Made by a program: the position numbers and the translations under genes. Source: Talinum fruticosum (lineage: Eukaryota; Streptophyta; Magnoliopsida; Caryophyllales; Talinaceae). Taken from it: 64,000 bases of DNA. Each line of letters opens with the position of its first letter. Position 1 is the first letter of the stretch. Positions 35,885-47,659 of this stretch are shown in pieces. The notes below the pieces were generated by a model. The model saw nothing but the letters and a program-made list of their open reading frames with translations. It ran no database searches and was not told the DNA's origin. The stretch is taken from contig JAITYX010000049.1 in NCBI GenBank assembly GCA_021018815.1, positions 3,534,001 through 3,598,000 on the forward strand. The letters are read 5' to 3'.

Positions 35885-37470
35885 TGAAAGTTTGCTCGGG
35901 GAGAGTTTGAGTCACCCTAGAGGGGGTGAATAGGGTGATGGAGGATTTTCATTGAAAATCAAACTGTTTTGCCAAAGCAGAGACAGAAATAGATATTGAG
36001 TCTAAAACGGAGTAAAAAAGTATGAACTTAGAATTGCAATAAAGAGTAAGGAAGCGGATCAAGCTGAAGCTTTAAGACTGTCGGAGTCTAGAATGAACTC
36101 GAAAGTAGAGACACGGAGATTACGTGGAAACCCTCCTGGGGTAGAAAACCACGGACCGTGCTAATCCAAGCACGAAGTCAAATCCACTATTTTGAGTTCA
36201 CAAAATACAGTAGACTCGACCGAACCCAAGTTGCTCCCTTAAACAACTCTTTATAAGTTTTCTTATACTCGAAATTCCCTTATCTCGATCTAGTACTTCC
36301 TAGCTGAGATAACCCTTACAGCTAGGGACCACTAAGCTGAGTTAACCTTTACAGCTTAGTCAAGGGACCTTACCCGAGAGTAAGAAAGTGTTTGTAACTA
36401 AGTACAAGACCTTACAACTCGTAAAGTAATGAATTACGAGTAGGAGTTGTAAGTAGAAGATTGAGAATGAACACAATGACTTTGCTCAAGTACGTGTATT
36501 AACAATAGGTTCGGCAATCTTCAAGTCTTGAGAGTTGGCTTCTATTTATAGATGACCAAGCAGCATAGCCATTATCTCCAACTTCGACGGGAAGTCCTTT
36601 GTGACCGTTGTTAAGAACTTTCCGAGTCACTCGTAAAGTATCCGTTGTGATATGAACGTTAGGCAACGGTTCTTAACTCTCTTGGAAGTCCCAAAACCAC
36701 CGGCGGTGTCTCGAAGGATAAGGTGGAAACCACCGTTAAGCTTGGCGTTTCAGTTTTCCAGATTTGGAAACGCACGGCCTCGACACAATCTTCCGGGGCT
36801 AGGTCGGAGAAGGGGAAAAGCCATGTCTGCTCGGTGATTTGACGTTTTGAAGCCTAGGTTACTTTTGTATTTCAAAAGTGTATCCTCGTTTGAATAACCT
36901 ACAAAAGTAAATCAATTTTGGTTCTCAAAGTATAAAATACTTAGGTCCACAATTAGACACAGATAATAATACAATTAAGATAATTAAGCAACTAATTATC
37001 CGAGTCGGAAAATGAGTGGAATTTTCCGAGTCTAATATCCATGAAACTCAAAATTCCATCCGAGTTGGTCTAAGCGAGAATCAAGTTATACTACGAATAT
37101 TAGAGTGAAACAAACTTGATCTAGACTAAGCATGGTTTATACTAGAAGCGCTAACTACGACAGAATAGGACCATAACATGAAGTCGGACTCGAGTGCGGT
37201 TAAGCGAAATACTAGTCAATTCAACATTATATCTAAGTGATGGGGGACTCGGAACCGAGTGAGATAGCTCGAATACATTCCGAGTCACACAGAGACAAGC
37301 AAGAGTACATGAGATAAATGCAATATCACTTAGAATAAATATTATATCACTCAGAAAAGTTTCGAGGTATAGAGAATGCCTTGGAATCAAAACCTTATAA
37401 GTGAGAAGTTCTTATACCCGATTCCTTCGATAGAACTTAGAAAAGTGCGGAGCGATGTCTCGAGTCTTCA
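35885..37470 (-). repeat. 3' LTR of VIII
   Basis: 1586 bp, from TGAAAGTTTGCTCGGGG to GAGTCTTCA, with the PPT complement ACCTCCCCTTTTT at 37471-37483. TATAAATA (minus strand) is at 36543-36550. Confidence 0.9.
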
Positions 37471-37659
37471 ACCTCCCCTTTTTGATGAAAGGCATTTCAT
37501 ACTTAGACAGAAACTTTGTTAGTGATAAAGATCCGCTTTTGAATACTTGCGTATGAAATCGGATAAGTAAAGCAACCTTAATGTATTAGAACATAAATAA
37601 TATATGCTTAGCAATGAAACAATGTTAACTCAGAAAATTGAAGAGAAAGCATTAATTCA
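37471..37659 (-). other. PPT and 3' internal region of VIII, left of the Helitron
   Basis: The minus strand reads AAAAAGGGGAGGT against the LTR. The noncoding region continues after the Helitron at 40138 with the conserved block CCCTAAACAAGACAAC near 40173. Confidence 0.7.
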
Positions 37660-38323
37660 TCTATGTTATATATAAAGGGAACACTAAAGTGTTGCATAAA
37701 TTTTAATTTGCCATATTTACCCCTTCATTAACTTTAATTTTAAGGATAAAAATGTCATTATATTTAATGTAATTACTCTCTCTCCAATTAACCACCCCTC
37801 CCCTCTCTCACTCTCTCTCCAGCTACCCCCTCTCTCTCTGCCGTTAATCCCCCTCTCTCTCTCTCTCTCCCCATTTATTTACCCTCTCTCTCTCCATTTA
37901 TTTACCCTTACCTAAGTCCCATAAATTTTTTTATCAAATTTATTACTATTTTTTATGCAATTTATTAACTATTTTTAATCTAACATTTTTACAAAGATAC
38001 ATGAAGAATTTATTTTTTTATATAAACTACCCTTGATAAAATAAGAAAATTAAATTATCTTTAAAAAAATTAAATACATAAAGTCTAAATTTAAAGTTTG
38101 AACTTGGATAAATAAATAAATATTATTGATATAAATTACCTTTATAACATATAGAATTTAGATAAATTATTCCCTTTATATATCTACCTATCTATTTATT
38201 TTGTATATAAGGCCAATACTTCTCTATTGTTTTATAACTTTTACTTTTCTTTTTTTTTTTACCCTTCATATAACTTATATTTTAAGGATAAAATAGTCAC
38301 AAATTATTAAATCATTAAACTTA

Positions 38324-38892
38324 TCTATGTTATATATAAAGATAAGGCTTTTTATTATTGTATAAATTTGAATTTATTAAATATACCCTTATTTTGCATA
38401 AACTTATAAGGATTAGTTACTCATACATAAAAATAATTATTTGAAAAAAATTAAATTAAAAAAATTACTCACGTCTAACATTTTCAAAGCACATGTATAT
38501 ATGATTCAATTTAACGAGTTAATGAAATGATTGGTTTATTTATTTATTTTATTGTTTGGTAATTGTGTATAATTTCTCTCTAACTCTCCTTCGATTTGTT
38601 GAAGATTTACGCCAACAAACCAACATGGAGATTATGATGATGTGCATAGAGAATTTGATTACTTTCCAAGTAAGTGTAGTACCTGTTGTTAAAAATTCAA
38701 TACATTTTGAGCTAAATTTTCACATATGATCTATGCGTGCTAATATAATCTAATATCTATTAACGTCCGCCAGCTTTTTTAAAAAAAGAAAGAAAAGATG
38801 AAGATGCATACTGTAGAGTCAAACTTTATAAGAACACCTTTTTATTTTTCATATATCTATCTATATTTTTATATTTATGTCTATATTCTATA
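38324..38892 (+). repeat. Second Helitron 5'-terminal segment
   Basis: TCTATGTTATATATAAAG follows an A, matching the 5' end at 37660. The following 80 bp (GTATAAATTTGAATTTATTAAATATACCC type) parallels the first segment. No 3' hairpin plus CTAG precedes the next terminus. Confidence 0.6.
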
Positions 38893-40137
38893 TCTATGTT
38901 ATATACAAAGGGAATAGGGATTTAGTGCTTGTATAAATTTTGATATTCCACATTTACCCTTTCTTAACTTAAATTATAGGGTTAAAATTGTCTCTTATAA
39001 TTATTTTATTTTCATTAAACAAAAAAAAATATTATTTTATTTTTCTCTCTTCTCCTATCCCTTTCTCTCCGGTTAAGTCTCTCTCTATGCAGTTACCTTC
39101 CCCCATTTTCCCTTTTTCTCTTTCCCTCTCTGCGAGTTACCCACCTACGTCCCCTCCCCCTCTCTTTCTCTAAATTGTTTACTAGATTTCAATTATAAAA
39201 TATTATTTTTTTTATGTTTATTAGATTCCAATTGAAATGAATATTTTTCTAAATTGTTAACTGCATGAGGATTGTATGATTTTTTCATGTTGTGATATAT
39301 GCTTTTTAAATAAAAAGTTATGATGTACGCTTTGTTATATCTTAACCATTTGATTATTAAATTTAAATTATTGTAATATAATTTCTAAATTTCTTTATTT
39401 TTTATGGACGGTAAACAATTATTACATTGATCATTAAATTAGTATAATTTTCTTCCAATTAATATAAATTACTTTATGATTTTATGCCAGTCTTTTTTTA
39501 TCAATATATCATTGCTCCATACTCAAACTTTATTTTCATCTTTATTAATGTTTCTTTCCTAACATTGTAAGATTTTATACATTTGTTCAATATTTTATAA
39601 AATCATTCTAAATACACAAACAATAGATCCTAAATTTACATTAATACCCATTTTAAGTATGCTCACTTACCAATTTAGTAATTATATATTATTGTCTTAG
39701 TCATCATAAAAATACCAGATTACAAGGAGCTTGAGAAAAAAAGGACAATGAGAAAAAAAAGGACAAACATGACTCTAACGATTAATATATGGTATTTAAA
39801 AGTTAGAAAAATCACATACTTATAGCAAGAATACTTATATATTGTCATGAATTTCAAGTCTTATTGATTTTGTTCTTTCATAATAAAAATAAAAGTTCAT
39901 ACTTGATTTATTTAATTTTGTGTTCTTTTTCATCTTCTAAATATTATAGTCATGCCACACTTACCTTTTTAAGATTTCATTCTTTTTAAGTTATTACGCA
40001 AATATTATTTTAATTAACTTAAACTCGTCATTGTTCTCTTTCATTTAATTTATTAATATTTACCACAATATAAGTTCAAATACGATAAAAATTATTATAT
40101 ATCGGACGTACACGCATTGCGTGTAATCCAAAGCTAG
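38893..40137 (+). repeat. Third Helitron segment with the only 3' terminus
   Basis: It starts TCTATGTTATATACAAAGGG and repeats the order TATAAATTTT, CATTTACCCTTTC, CT-rich block of the first segment. It carries the only 3' hairpin and CTAG end of the array (40110-40137). Confidence 0.6.
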
Positions 40138-40352
40138 TTGAAATTAAGGAGAGTACACAGATGAAGAAACTTCCCTAAACAAGACAACAAGTTTTTGTAT
40201 CTATATTCTCCCCTTGCCTTTTAGCAAAAACAACAACAAAGAAATGCGAAGAATATAACAGTTAGTACAAATTTGATGTCCGGACAAAAGAAATAAGTAA
40301 AAATCTCTCGTAAAGAAGAAGAATCTGCAGATCGTGTAATTGTGACATAGTG
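40138..40352 (-). other. 3' noncoding internal region of VIII, right of the Helitron
   Basis: This continues the noncoding region broken at 37659 and aligns with 26220-26410 of VII (CTCCCCTTGCCTTTTAGCAAAAACAA and TGTCCGGACAAAAG blocks). No gene is seen. Confidence 0.6.
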
Positions 40353-41963
40353 CATGGCGTCTACGAGGGAGAGAGGGATGCCCGAGTGGACGCGGAGGGA
40401 TGAGAGGTACGCCGGCGCTGGTAGGATCTTGACGATGTGGTTGAGGGCGGCGGAGGGAGAACCGGGATTGTCGTCAAGGGCTCAGCTCCGAGTGGCCGAC
40501 CCGGAACAAGAGGATCTAGGGGTTTCTCCCTGTGGACCTCGTAGGCTGGAGGGGCTGCTCGGTCCGACTCGCTGCATATTGTCGTAGCACATCTAGGTCT
40601 TCGACCCACTCGGACTCACTGTCCGAGCTGAGTACTGCCACTTGAGCTTGAGGAGCGATCCGACCCTCACCTGTCCTTCCTGCTTCTTCTTTTGTGTCTC
40701 CCCTTGCCCGAAGGAGCTGCCTCGGCCCGCAGCTCCTCGACGTCTCGCTTCTTCTTTGTCCGCTTCTTCTTCCTCCCCGCTTTCGAGGAGGTCGTGGCCG
40801 GGCTCGAAGATGCTTCGAGATGTGTCCGAGTCGCCTTGGACCTTCTCTCCTGGAGGAGCTCGACCATCTCCTTTTGCTCCTTCACCAAGCCCATCATCTC
40901 AATAACCATTTCTTGCTGCTCTCGAATTTGAGACTCGGGCCGTTATTTGGTTGATGATCATAGACTTATAGACAGATCCTGAATGACCGGAGCATGTCCT
41001 TGAATTCGGAGGACATAGAGTTGATTTTGTCCATGAAAGCGGAGGACAAAATAGCGGAGAGATACTTTTGGGCACCTAAGGTGGAAGCACCAACAGGTAG
41101 GGAAGGGAGAGAGAAAGAGGGGTTTCTTTCGAGTCCGAGGTTAAGAAGAGGGTCTCGGCTCGAAGTTGTGTACCCGGACACCAGGTTGAGTTTCCTGGTA
41201 TCCGTACCCTCGAAGTTCCTTTTGCCGACAACAACGGCAGCCTCGAAGTAGCACTTGGGTCCGAGGGGAGAGGAACTTTGAATTGCTTAAAGACTAGGGT
41301 GAGAAGAGCACCGAAGGGAAAAGGGGTGTTCTTCTTGGTTTGGAGTTGAGCCGGCACAACCGCCATCTCGCTCAATTATTGAGGGGAAGAGGTCTACTTC
41401 CTAACCCTCAAGAATGTCAAAAAGAGATTTTAAATGCTTGGAGTTGGGGTTCTCCTTGCTGGAATGCTAAGAGAAGAAAGTTCTCATCGCAGAAAGCACG
41501 TAAGGCATGCTTCGATTTAAGCCGAGTCACTGAAAAGTTTTTACGTGACTAAGGGAACTCTTTAGCGTATTTTTCAAAGTAGTCGTTGGCAACTTCAAGT
41601 GAAAGGAATAGGGTTGCTGTTCAAGAAAAGAGAAGTACAAGCGGTGGAGGAGAGAGGTGTTTACACGAACGGTAACGTTATGAACCATGGAGGTTAGAAC
41701 ACCTTTAGAGTGAGTGAGGTGAGTGTAAAACTCGGAATCGAGTTCAGGGTAAATTAACTCGCTGAAACAAAGAAAATTATATACACCGGTGGTTTGAATG
41801 TGAGGCAACCATGAAAGTTTTGTGGTTGGAAAGAACTTGTCGTCTAGCGTAAGATGCTCGGGTGACAACAGGTTTAGAAGGTGTTAAGCCTTCTTGGTTT
41901 TTGGTGCGAGGCTTTTTGGAGGAGCGAGCCTTCAAAGTCGGGATGATTACCTCTCTTAGGCAT
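40353..41963 (-). pseudogene. Post-pol ORF of VIII (putative plant transposon protein-like)
   Basis: The start codon is the complement of 41961-41963 (protein MPKRGNHPDFEGS, then a stop after about 29 codons). Conserved blocks in later frames are SPEHLTLDDKFFPTTKLSWL, FSELIYPELDSEFYTHLTHS (41527-41868), PFGALLTLVFKQFKVPLPSDP (41076-41375) and a lysine-rich segment with MGLVKEQKEMVELLQERR and KAGRKKKRTKKKRDVEEL (40667-40909), which looks like a coiled coil followed by a nuclear-localisation-like basic run. The order matches the copies in VI and VII. The function is unknown. Confidence 0.6.
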
Positions 41964-42609
41964 TTTTGAGAATGAGGAAAGAAAGATGAAACTTTTGAGG
42001 AAGAGAAGAAGAGAGTAGGTTCACGATAATGAAAGAAAAAGAGTAGAAGAAAGAGATTGAGAGCAGATCGAACTTACTTTGAGATGATCTTGGCGTCGCT
42101 TGAAAATGTACAGAGACCACTCGTAGACGTAGAAAGCTTCCGCGAGAAGTTTTGCGTACGAGACGAGATAGTGAATCAAATGTGAAGTAACGAGACGAAG
42201 ATGAATAGGCGCTATATATAGAAAGAAAACGTCCGTTAACTTTCCGTTCGACTCGGCTTGTCCATGAGTCACCTTAGACTCGGTCCGACAGTTCTCTTCT
42301 TTGACGGTTAGGATTCATCCTAGTTTGAAATCCGTCGGCTAGCATTTCATCACGGATCGCGAGAGAGCGAGAGAGGGAAAAAAATTTGAAAAATATATCT
42401 GAAATTCTCCTCCGATCTAGAGATAATTTCGAAATATGATGTCCAATTTTTCTCGACGACCGAGTTTGACTCGGATTGGTTTCGAGTGACCCGAAACTAA
42501 CAGCTATCGGCTCAGTATCACGAAATCAATCGAACTAATAGCTAGCAATAAAGCATAAACACATAACACATAATCAAGCAATGAGATTATCATAAAGAGA
42601 AATACATAG
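41964..42609 (-). promoter_or_regulatory. Candidate internal promoter of VIII upstream of the post-pol ORF
   Basis: TATATATA (42213-42220) lies about 250 bp upstream of the ATG on the minus strand, aligned with the TATA boxes of VI and VII. The leader between is GA-rich on the plus strand (pyrimidine-rich in the sense direction). The complement of the AACCGTC element (plus strand GACGGTTAGG, 42303) lies about 85 bp further upstream. Confidence 0.5.
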
Positions 42610-43290
42610 TTATGCATTTAACATTCCAAGCTCTTTCCTAATGAAACAAAACCGATCTTCACCAAGAGGCTTAGTAAAGATATTAGCTAATTGAAGATTA
42701 GTAAGAATGAACTCAAGTTCAATATCACCTTTCTCGTAATGGTCTCATAAGAAATGATATCTCGACCTCAATATGCTTTGTCTTTGAGTGCTAAACTGGA
42801 TTCTTTGTGATGCTGATTGCACTCGATTGTCACACTTGATTGGAACCGATTTGAAAGAAAGTCCAAGATCCCTCAAGTGTTGCTTTATCCATAAAATTTG
42901 AGCGCAACATGCTCCAACTGCAATATACTCAGCTTCAGCAGTTGATAGAGCTACTGAGTTTTGCTTCTTTGAGTGCCAAGATATTAAGGATTGACCTGAA
43001 ATTGGCAAGCTCCGAAGTGCTCTTTCTATCAACTTTGTATCCAAGTGTAGTCCGCATCCGAGTATCCAGTGAGGGTCGGTTCCGAGTCTCTTGAGTACCA
43101 TAGACCTAAGTTCCGAGTTCCTGCAAGATATCTCGAATATTCTCTTCACCGCAGATGAGATGTGATTCTTTTGGATTAGCTTGGAATCTTGCACATAAAC
43201 AAACACCGAACATTATATCTCGGCCGGCTGGAAGTAAGATATAGCAAAGATCCAATCATACCTCGATAGAGTTTCGATCTATTGCTTTAC
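42610..43290 (-). pseudogene. pol: Copia RNase H of VIII
   Basis: The pol stop (complement of 42610-42612) follows GMLNA. The main open segment (42745-43206) contains SGQSLISWHSKKQNSVALSTAEAEYIAVGACCAQILWIKQHLRDLGL and IKCDN, then a frameshift into QSASQR. The tether near 43130-43200 reads in other frames. It is recognisable as RNase H but broken. Confidence 0.8.
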
Positions 43291-44450
43291 CTTTCTCGTC
43301 CGAGTCAAGTTTTATACTGCTCGCTCATGGGTGTAGATGCATGCTTTGCATCTTGAAGTTTGTATTTCTTCAGTAGCTCCTTGGTATAGTTTGATTGATG
43401 GACATAGATTCCATCTTTGTCTTGTTTGCTTTGTAGACCAAGGAAGAAATTGAGTTCTCCCATCATACTCATTTAGAATTCTCGACTCATCAACTCGTAA
43501 AATTCTCGCACGTAAATTCGGTAGCAACTCCAAAGATAATATCATCAACATAGATTTAAACAATAAGGAAATCATTCCCTTGGTTTTTATAAAGAGAGTC
43601 TTGTCGATCCGACCTCTTTTAAAATCATTTTAAACCAAGAAATTGCTCACTCTTTCATACCAAGCTCGGGAGCTTGTTTTAGACCATAGAGCCTTTTGAA
43701 GTTCCGAGTTTTCAAAACCAGGAGGTTGCTCGACATAGACTTCCTCTTCAATAAAACCATTGAGAAATGCACACTTAACATCCATTTGATACAATTTAAT
43801 AGACATGCTTGGATGCAAATGCCAACAATATTCTAATAGCTTCGATTCTGGCAATAGGTGCAAAGGTTTCCCCACAATCAATTCCTTCTTCTTGATTGTA
43901 ACCTTGAGCCACAAGTCTAGCCTTGTTTCGACTACCACCCCTCCTTCATCCAGCTTTGTTCTTGAAAACTCATTTGGTTCCTATGACTCGGGTGGTCAAA
44001 AGGTTGTTTGGTCGAGTCCGGACTTGTTTTCTTTCGAATTGATTGAGTTCCTCTTGCATGGCCTCTACCCATTCAGGTTCATTTAGGGCCTCTAGTGCAT
44101 TTTTGGGTTCGGTTAATGATATGAATGCAGTGAATGCACATAGATTTTGAAGAGAGGAACGAGTTCTTACCCCACTCGTTGATATTAGATAGTATGTTTT
44201 CTAGTGGATGACTAGAAGTGAACTTGAAAGCTCTACCTGTTCTCTAATTCACCAGATTTGTAGATCGAACCGCCTCGTCCTCCACAACCTTGTTCCGAGT
44301 GAACTTGTTCATCAGATTGTTCTTCAACATTCCGAGCAGGTTCCTCGGTTGTCTCATTCTAAGTCACTTCGTTCCGAGTGACTTCATTCTCGCACTGGTT
44401 GAGCTTGAGTCTTTGTAGACTCGGCTTCATCATCTTCTCTGCGAGTTTCA
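43291..44450 (-). pseudogene. pol: Copia reverse transcriptase of VIII and upstream hinge
   Basis: The segment 43630-43938 has [35 protein letters not shown], then a deletion that removes part of the HVFKLQKALYGL block, and RAWYERVSNFLV. The region with LLFKSMLMILSLELL (43520-43575) is the YVDDIIFG motif read in a shifted frame. N-terminal RT blocks lie at about 43850-44010. The acidic hinge (44100-44450) precedes it. Inactive. Confidence 0.75.
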
Positions 44451-45450
44451 GATCCGAGTATGAAGACTTACTTGGTTTTTCCTGTTCAAGCTCATCAAAT
44501 ACAACGTGGATGCTTTCTTCCACTTTGTTAGTTCTCTTATAAAAATGCGATAAGCTTTACTCGTGAGGTGAATAACCTGTAAAAATACCTTCATCCGACC
44601 GAGCATCAAACTTGGTCGAGTGATCCTTACCATTGTTGTGAACGAAACACGTACATCCAAATGGTCTCGAAATAGGAAATATTTGGTTTCTTCCCTTTGT
44701 AGAGCTCATAGGGTGTTTTCTTCAATATGGGTGTGATGAGGCATCTATTCGGAGTATAGTTGGTTGTGTTGATCGCCTCAGCCTAGAAATAAGTAAGGTA
44801 AGTTGTGTTCAATCATCATTGCCCTCGCTATTTCTTCAAGGGTTCTATTCTTTCTCTCCACTGCTCCATTTTGTTGAGGAGTTCTTGGTGCTGAGAAGGT
44901 GTGAGAGATGCCATTTTTGTCACAAAACTCGAGAATTCCGAGTAACCGAATTCCCTTCTATGGTCGGTTCGAATTCTCTAAATCCGAGTCCGAGACTCAA
45001 CTTGGATTTTTCTACGAGCTTGCTGAACTCCTTGAATGCTTCATTTTTATGCTTAAGAAAACACACCCAGGTAAATCGTGAATAATCATTAATAATAACA
45101 AATATATAAGATTTACCTCCGAGGCTCTTAATCGGGATTTCACCACATAAGTCCAAATGTAGTAGCTCAAGTACTCTGGATGTGGAAACTGTCTTCAGAG
45201 ATTTGAATGATGATCCGACTTGTTTCCCTCTTGTGCATGCTTCACGAACTTTATCTTTCTCAAAAGCACAGCTTAGGTAAACCCCTAACCAGCACCAGTG
45301 AGATGCCAATTTCTTGATAGTATGCATGCTAATATGGCCTAATCTACGATACCATGTCCACGAGTCATCATGAAGAGATGCTTTTAAGCAAGATAGATTC
45401 CGACTCGGGTCGAAAGAGGAATAATATAAGTGTTACCCGATCTTTTACCC
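44451..45450 (-). pseudogene. pol: Copia integrase of VIII
   Basis: The gag-pre-integrase remnant at 45240-45370 has REACTRGKQ, so the first Cys of CEAC is Arg. The core reads LELLHLDLCGEIPIKSLGGKSY, INDYSRFTWVCFLKHKNEAFKEFSKLVEK (44920-45327). The DDE-region continuation (PTIEGNSVTRN in a shifted frame), QQNGAVERKNRTLEEIARAMMIEHN, KKTPYELYKG and EGIFTGYS segments follow to 44560. ESIHVVFDELEQEK lies near 44480-44520. Frameshifts separate the blocks. Confidence 0.75.
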
Positions 45451-45770
45451 GATAGTTTGATCTCCTTGGTGGTAACATCGAAATGTAATAGTTTGTCTAA
45501 GTGAATCTTACCTCTTGACCTTTATTGCACAGTTGAGAGATGCTAAGCAGATTGTACTTTAATCCTTTGACAACATAGACTCGGACTCGACCGGATTGCA
45601 TCCCTTTCTAATCTTGCCTATCCCAACTATTTTGCCTTTGCTGTCATCTCCAAAAGTGACCTTTCCTCCTTTATGTTTTTCTAACTCGTAAAAGAGTCCT
45701 TAGTCTCATGACATGTGACGTGAACATCCACCGTCAAGGTACCAATGTCCTTTTGATCTCTTCCGAGTGA
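45451..45770 (-). pseudogene. pol: Copia protease of VIII
   Basis: The minus strand near 45718-45750 reads HWYLDGGCSRHM, again D-G-G at the catalytic site. FGDDSKGKIVGIGKI and LKYNLLSISQL occur downstream in other frames. Confidence 0.65.
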
Positions 45771-47600
45771 CCTGTAAAACGGAGACAATCTAACCCTTCT
45801 CACTTCCTCTAACGAACCCAAGAACATTCTTTATTGTGGTCCTTTTCGAGGAAGAAGGTTTTTGGGAACCGAGATTTGAATGACTTTGGGTTTAGTCCGA
45901 TTCTCGAGTCTTTTCTTTATATAACCGAGTCTATGTCTCTTTCTTTTTGAAAACATTTCCTTTGGAAACCGAAGAAGATGGTTTCTTCTTGTAAACCGCT
46001 CCGGGCTTAGTCCTCCTTCATTTTTATGAATTGGACCATGCCCAGCTTTCCCGAACTGTACAGCTTCGGAATCCTTTTGAATAGTTCTAACTAAGAATTG
46101 GATTCCTCCTCTTTGTTGAAACCAAGACGTTCTTTTCTGAAGGAGACACATTGAGATCCTAAGAGCATGTCAAGGTTTTTCTAACCTTGAGTAAATTTTA
46201 AGACTAGATCTCGAGACTCAATGAGCTTTTGCTTTAGCGGCTCATTTTCCTTTTTGAGTAACTCGGACTCAATCTCATTGGATTGAGCACTAGTCTTGAG
46301 TTCTCTCGAGTGTAAGTCTCAGCTTTTCCAATTCATTTTTCAAAGAGATGCTCTCGAGGAAATTGAGTCAAGTTGTTCTTTGAAACGAGAAGAATCGGAA
46401 TTGGACCTTTTTTCCAAAGTAAAAATATACTTAGCTAAATCAGCTTTGGAGAATTTGAGGAAGTATTCAATTACCTCTTGAGGATTTGTTTCCTCATTGT
46501 TCGAGTCCGAGTCCGACTCTCTTTCAGCTTTCGAGTCGAGATTGCCATCGACATTTTGAGTCATCTCGACTCCTCATCATCTTCCGATGAGTCCTCGTCG
46601 CTCCATGTGGCCATGATAGCCTTTTTTCTTCTTTCTCGTCCCTTTTTCTTTTTGGACAATCTTTGACTATGTGGTCTTTGCCGCCACGCTCAAAACATCT
46701 AGAATTCTTAGTTAAAGATAACTTTGAAGTAGAAGAATACTTACCTTTTCTGTCCCTCTTATCTTTCCTGTAGAATTCTTCTTTTGGCGTTTTATCCCAT
46801 CTTTCGTACTTCATCATTCTCTTGAAGCCTCGAGCAATAAGTGCCATGGGATCCTCTTCCGAGTCGGAGGAACTCGGATCGGCTTCTCTAGTTTCGAGGC
46901 TTTCAGTGCTATGTTCTTTTCAGTGCTGCCCTCAGCATCCTTCTCTTCCAGGTGGATTTCATGAGTGAGAAGCTTCCCAATGAGCTCGTCCGGCTTTAGA
47001 AGTGATAGGTTCCGAGCCTCTTCTATGGCTGTCACCTTGGGACCCCATCTTCTCTTTGGTAGGCTTCGAGTATCTTTCTGCACATTTCTTCATGTGTAAT
47101 CTTCTTACCCAGAGATTTGAGATTGTTGGTAATCTCGATAAATCGAATGAACATCCGAGTGATGTTCTCTTCCGGCTCCATCTTGAATAGCTCATATTTA
47201 TGAAGATATTGACTGATCTTCACTTGTCCGACCCGGCTTGTGCCTTCATAAGTGTTAACCAATGTGTCCCACACTTCTTTAGCTGAGTCACAGAGCGAAA
47301 CTCGATTATATTCTTCTTAGCCGATAGCGCACATCGGAATGTTCATTGCCTTGAAGTTCTTTCGAACTTCTCCGCTTCATTCGGAGTAAACTCGGCTATA
47401 GTCTTGGGAATGATTCTAAATTCTTCTGTCTTAATGGGAATGTAGTTTCCCTATTGTATGATGTCCCAAACATCTTCATCGTGATCCAGGAGGAAACATT
47501 CCATGAGTTTCTTCCAAGTGTACGAAATTTGATCCTTTCAATTTTGGCGGTCTCGTTGGAAGATCTTCCTTCATCATAACTCTCCGTTCTTTTGAGCCAT
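45771..47600 (-). pseudogene. gag: Copia gag of VIII
   Basis: The start codon is the complement of 47598-47600, reading MAQKNGEL and then a stop where GAGTTCGATGAAGG has become GAGTTATGATGAAGG. UBN2 blocks: VWDTLVNTYEGTSRVGQVKISQYLHKYELFKMEPEENITRMFIRF (47032-47274) and KPDELIGKLLTHEIHLEE (46814-47083). The knuckle reads CFERGGKDHIVKDCPKRKRD (46524-46847), with the second Cys replaced by Arg. The acidic segment, coiled-coil tail (AKYIFTLEKRSN) and basic linker follow. Confidence 0.8.
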
Positions 47601-47646
47601 TTGATCTTTAAACCTTTGGATGGTTAGATCCTTTCTGAAAGGCTAG

Positions 47647-47657
47647 GCTCGATACCA
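47647..47657 (-). other. Primer-binding site of VIII
   Basis: TGGTATCGAGC on the minus strand, two bases inside the 5' LTR. Confidence 0.8.
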
Positions 47658-47659
47658 AT

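Larger units (their letters stand above)
37660..40137 (+). mobile_element. Non-autonomous Helitron inside VIII
   Basis: The 2478-bp insertion starts TCTATGTTATATATAAAGG after an A (37659) and ends CTAG before a T (40138), the Helitron A/T target rule. Nine bases before CTAG is a perfect 6-bp hairpin ACACGC-ATT-GCGTGT (40110-40124), the expected 3' structure. It is AT-rich with CT-rich blocks and has no Rep/helicase ORF. Two further copies of the 5' terminus lie inside, at 38324 and 38893. No target duplication is expected or seen. Confidence 0.8.
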
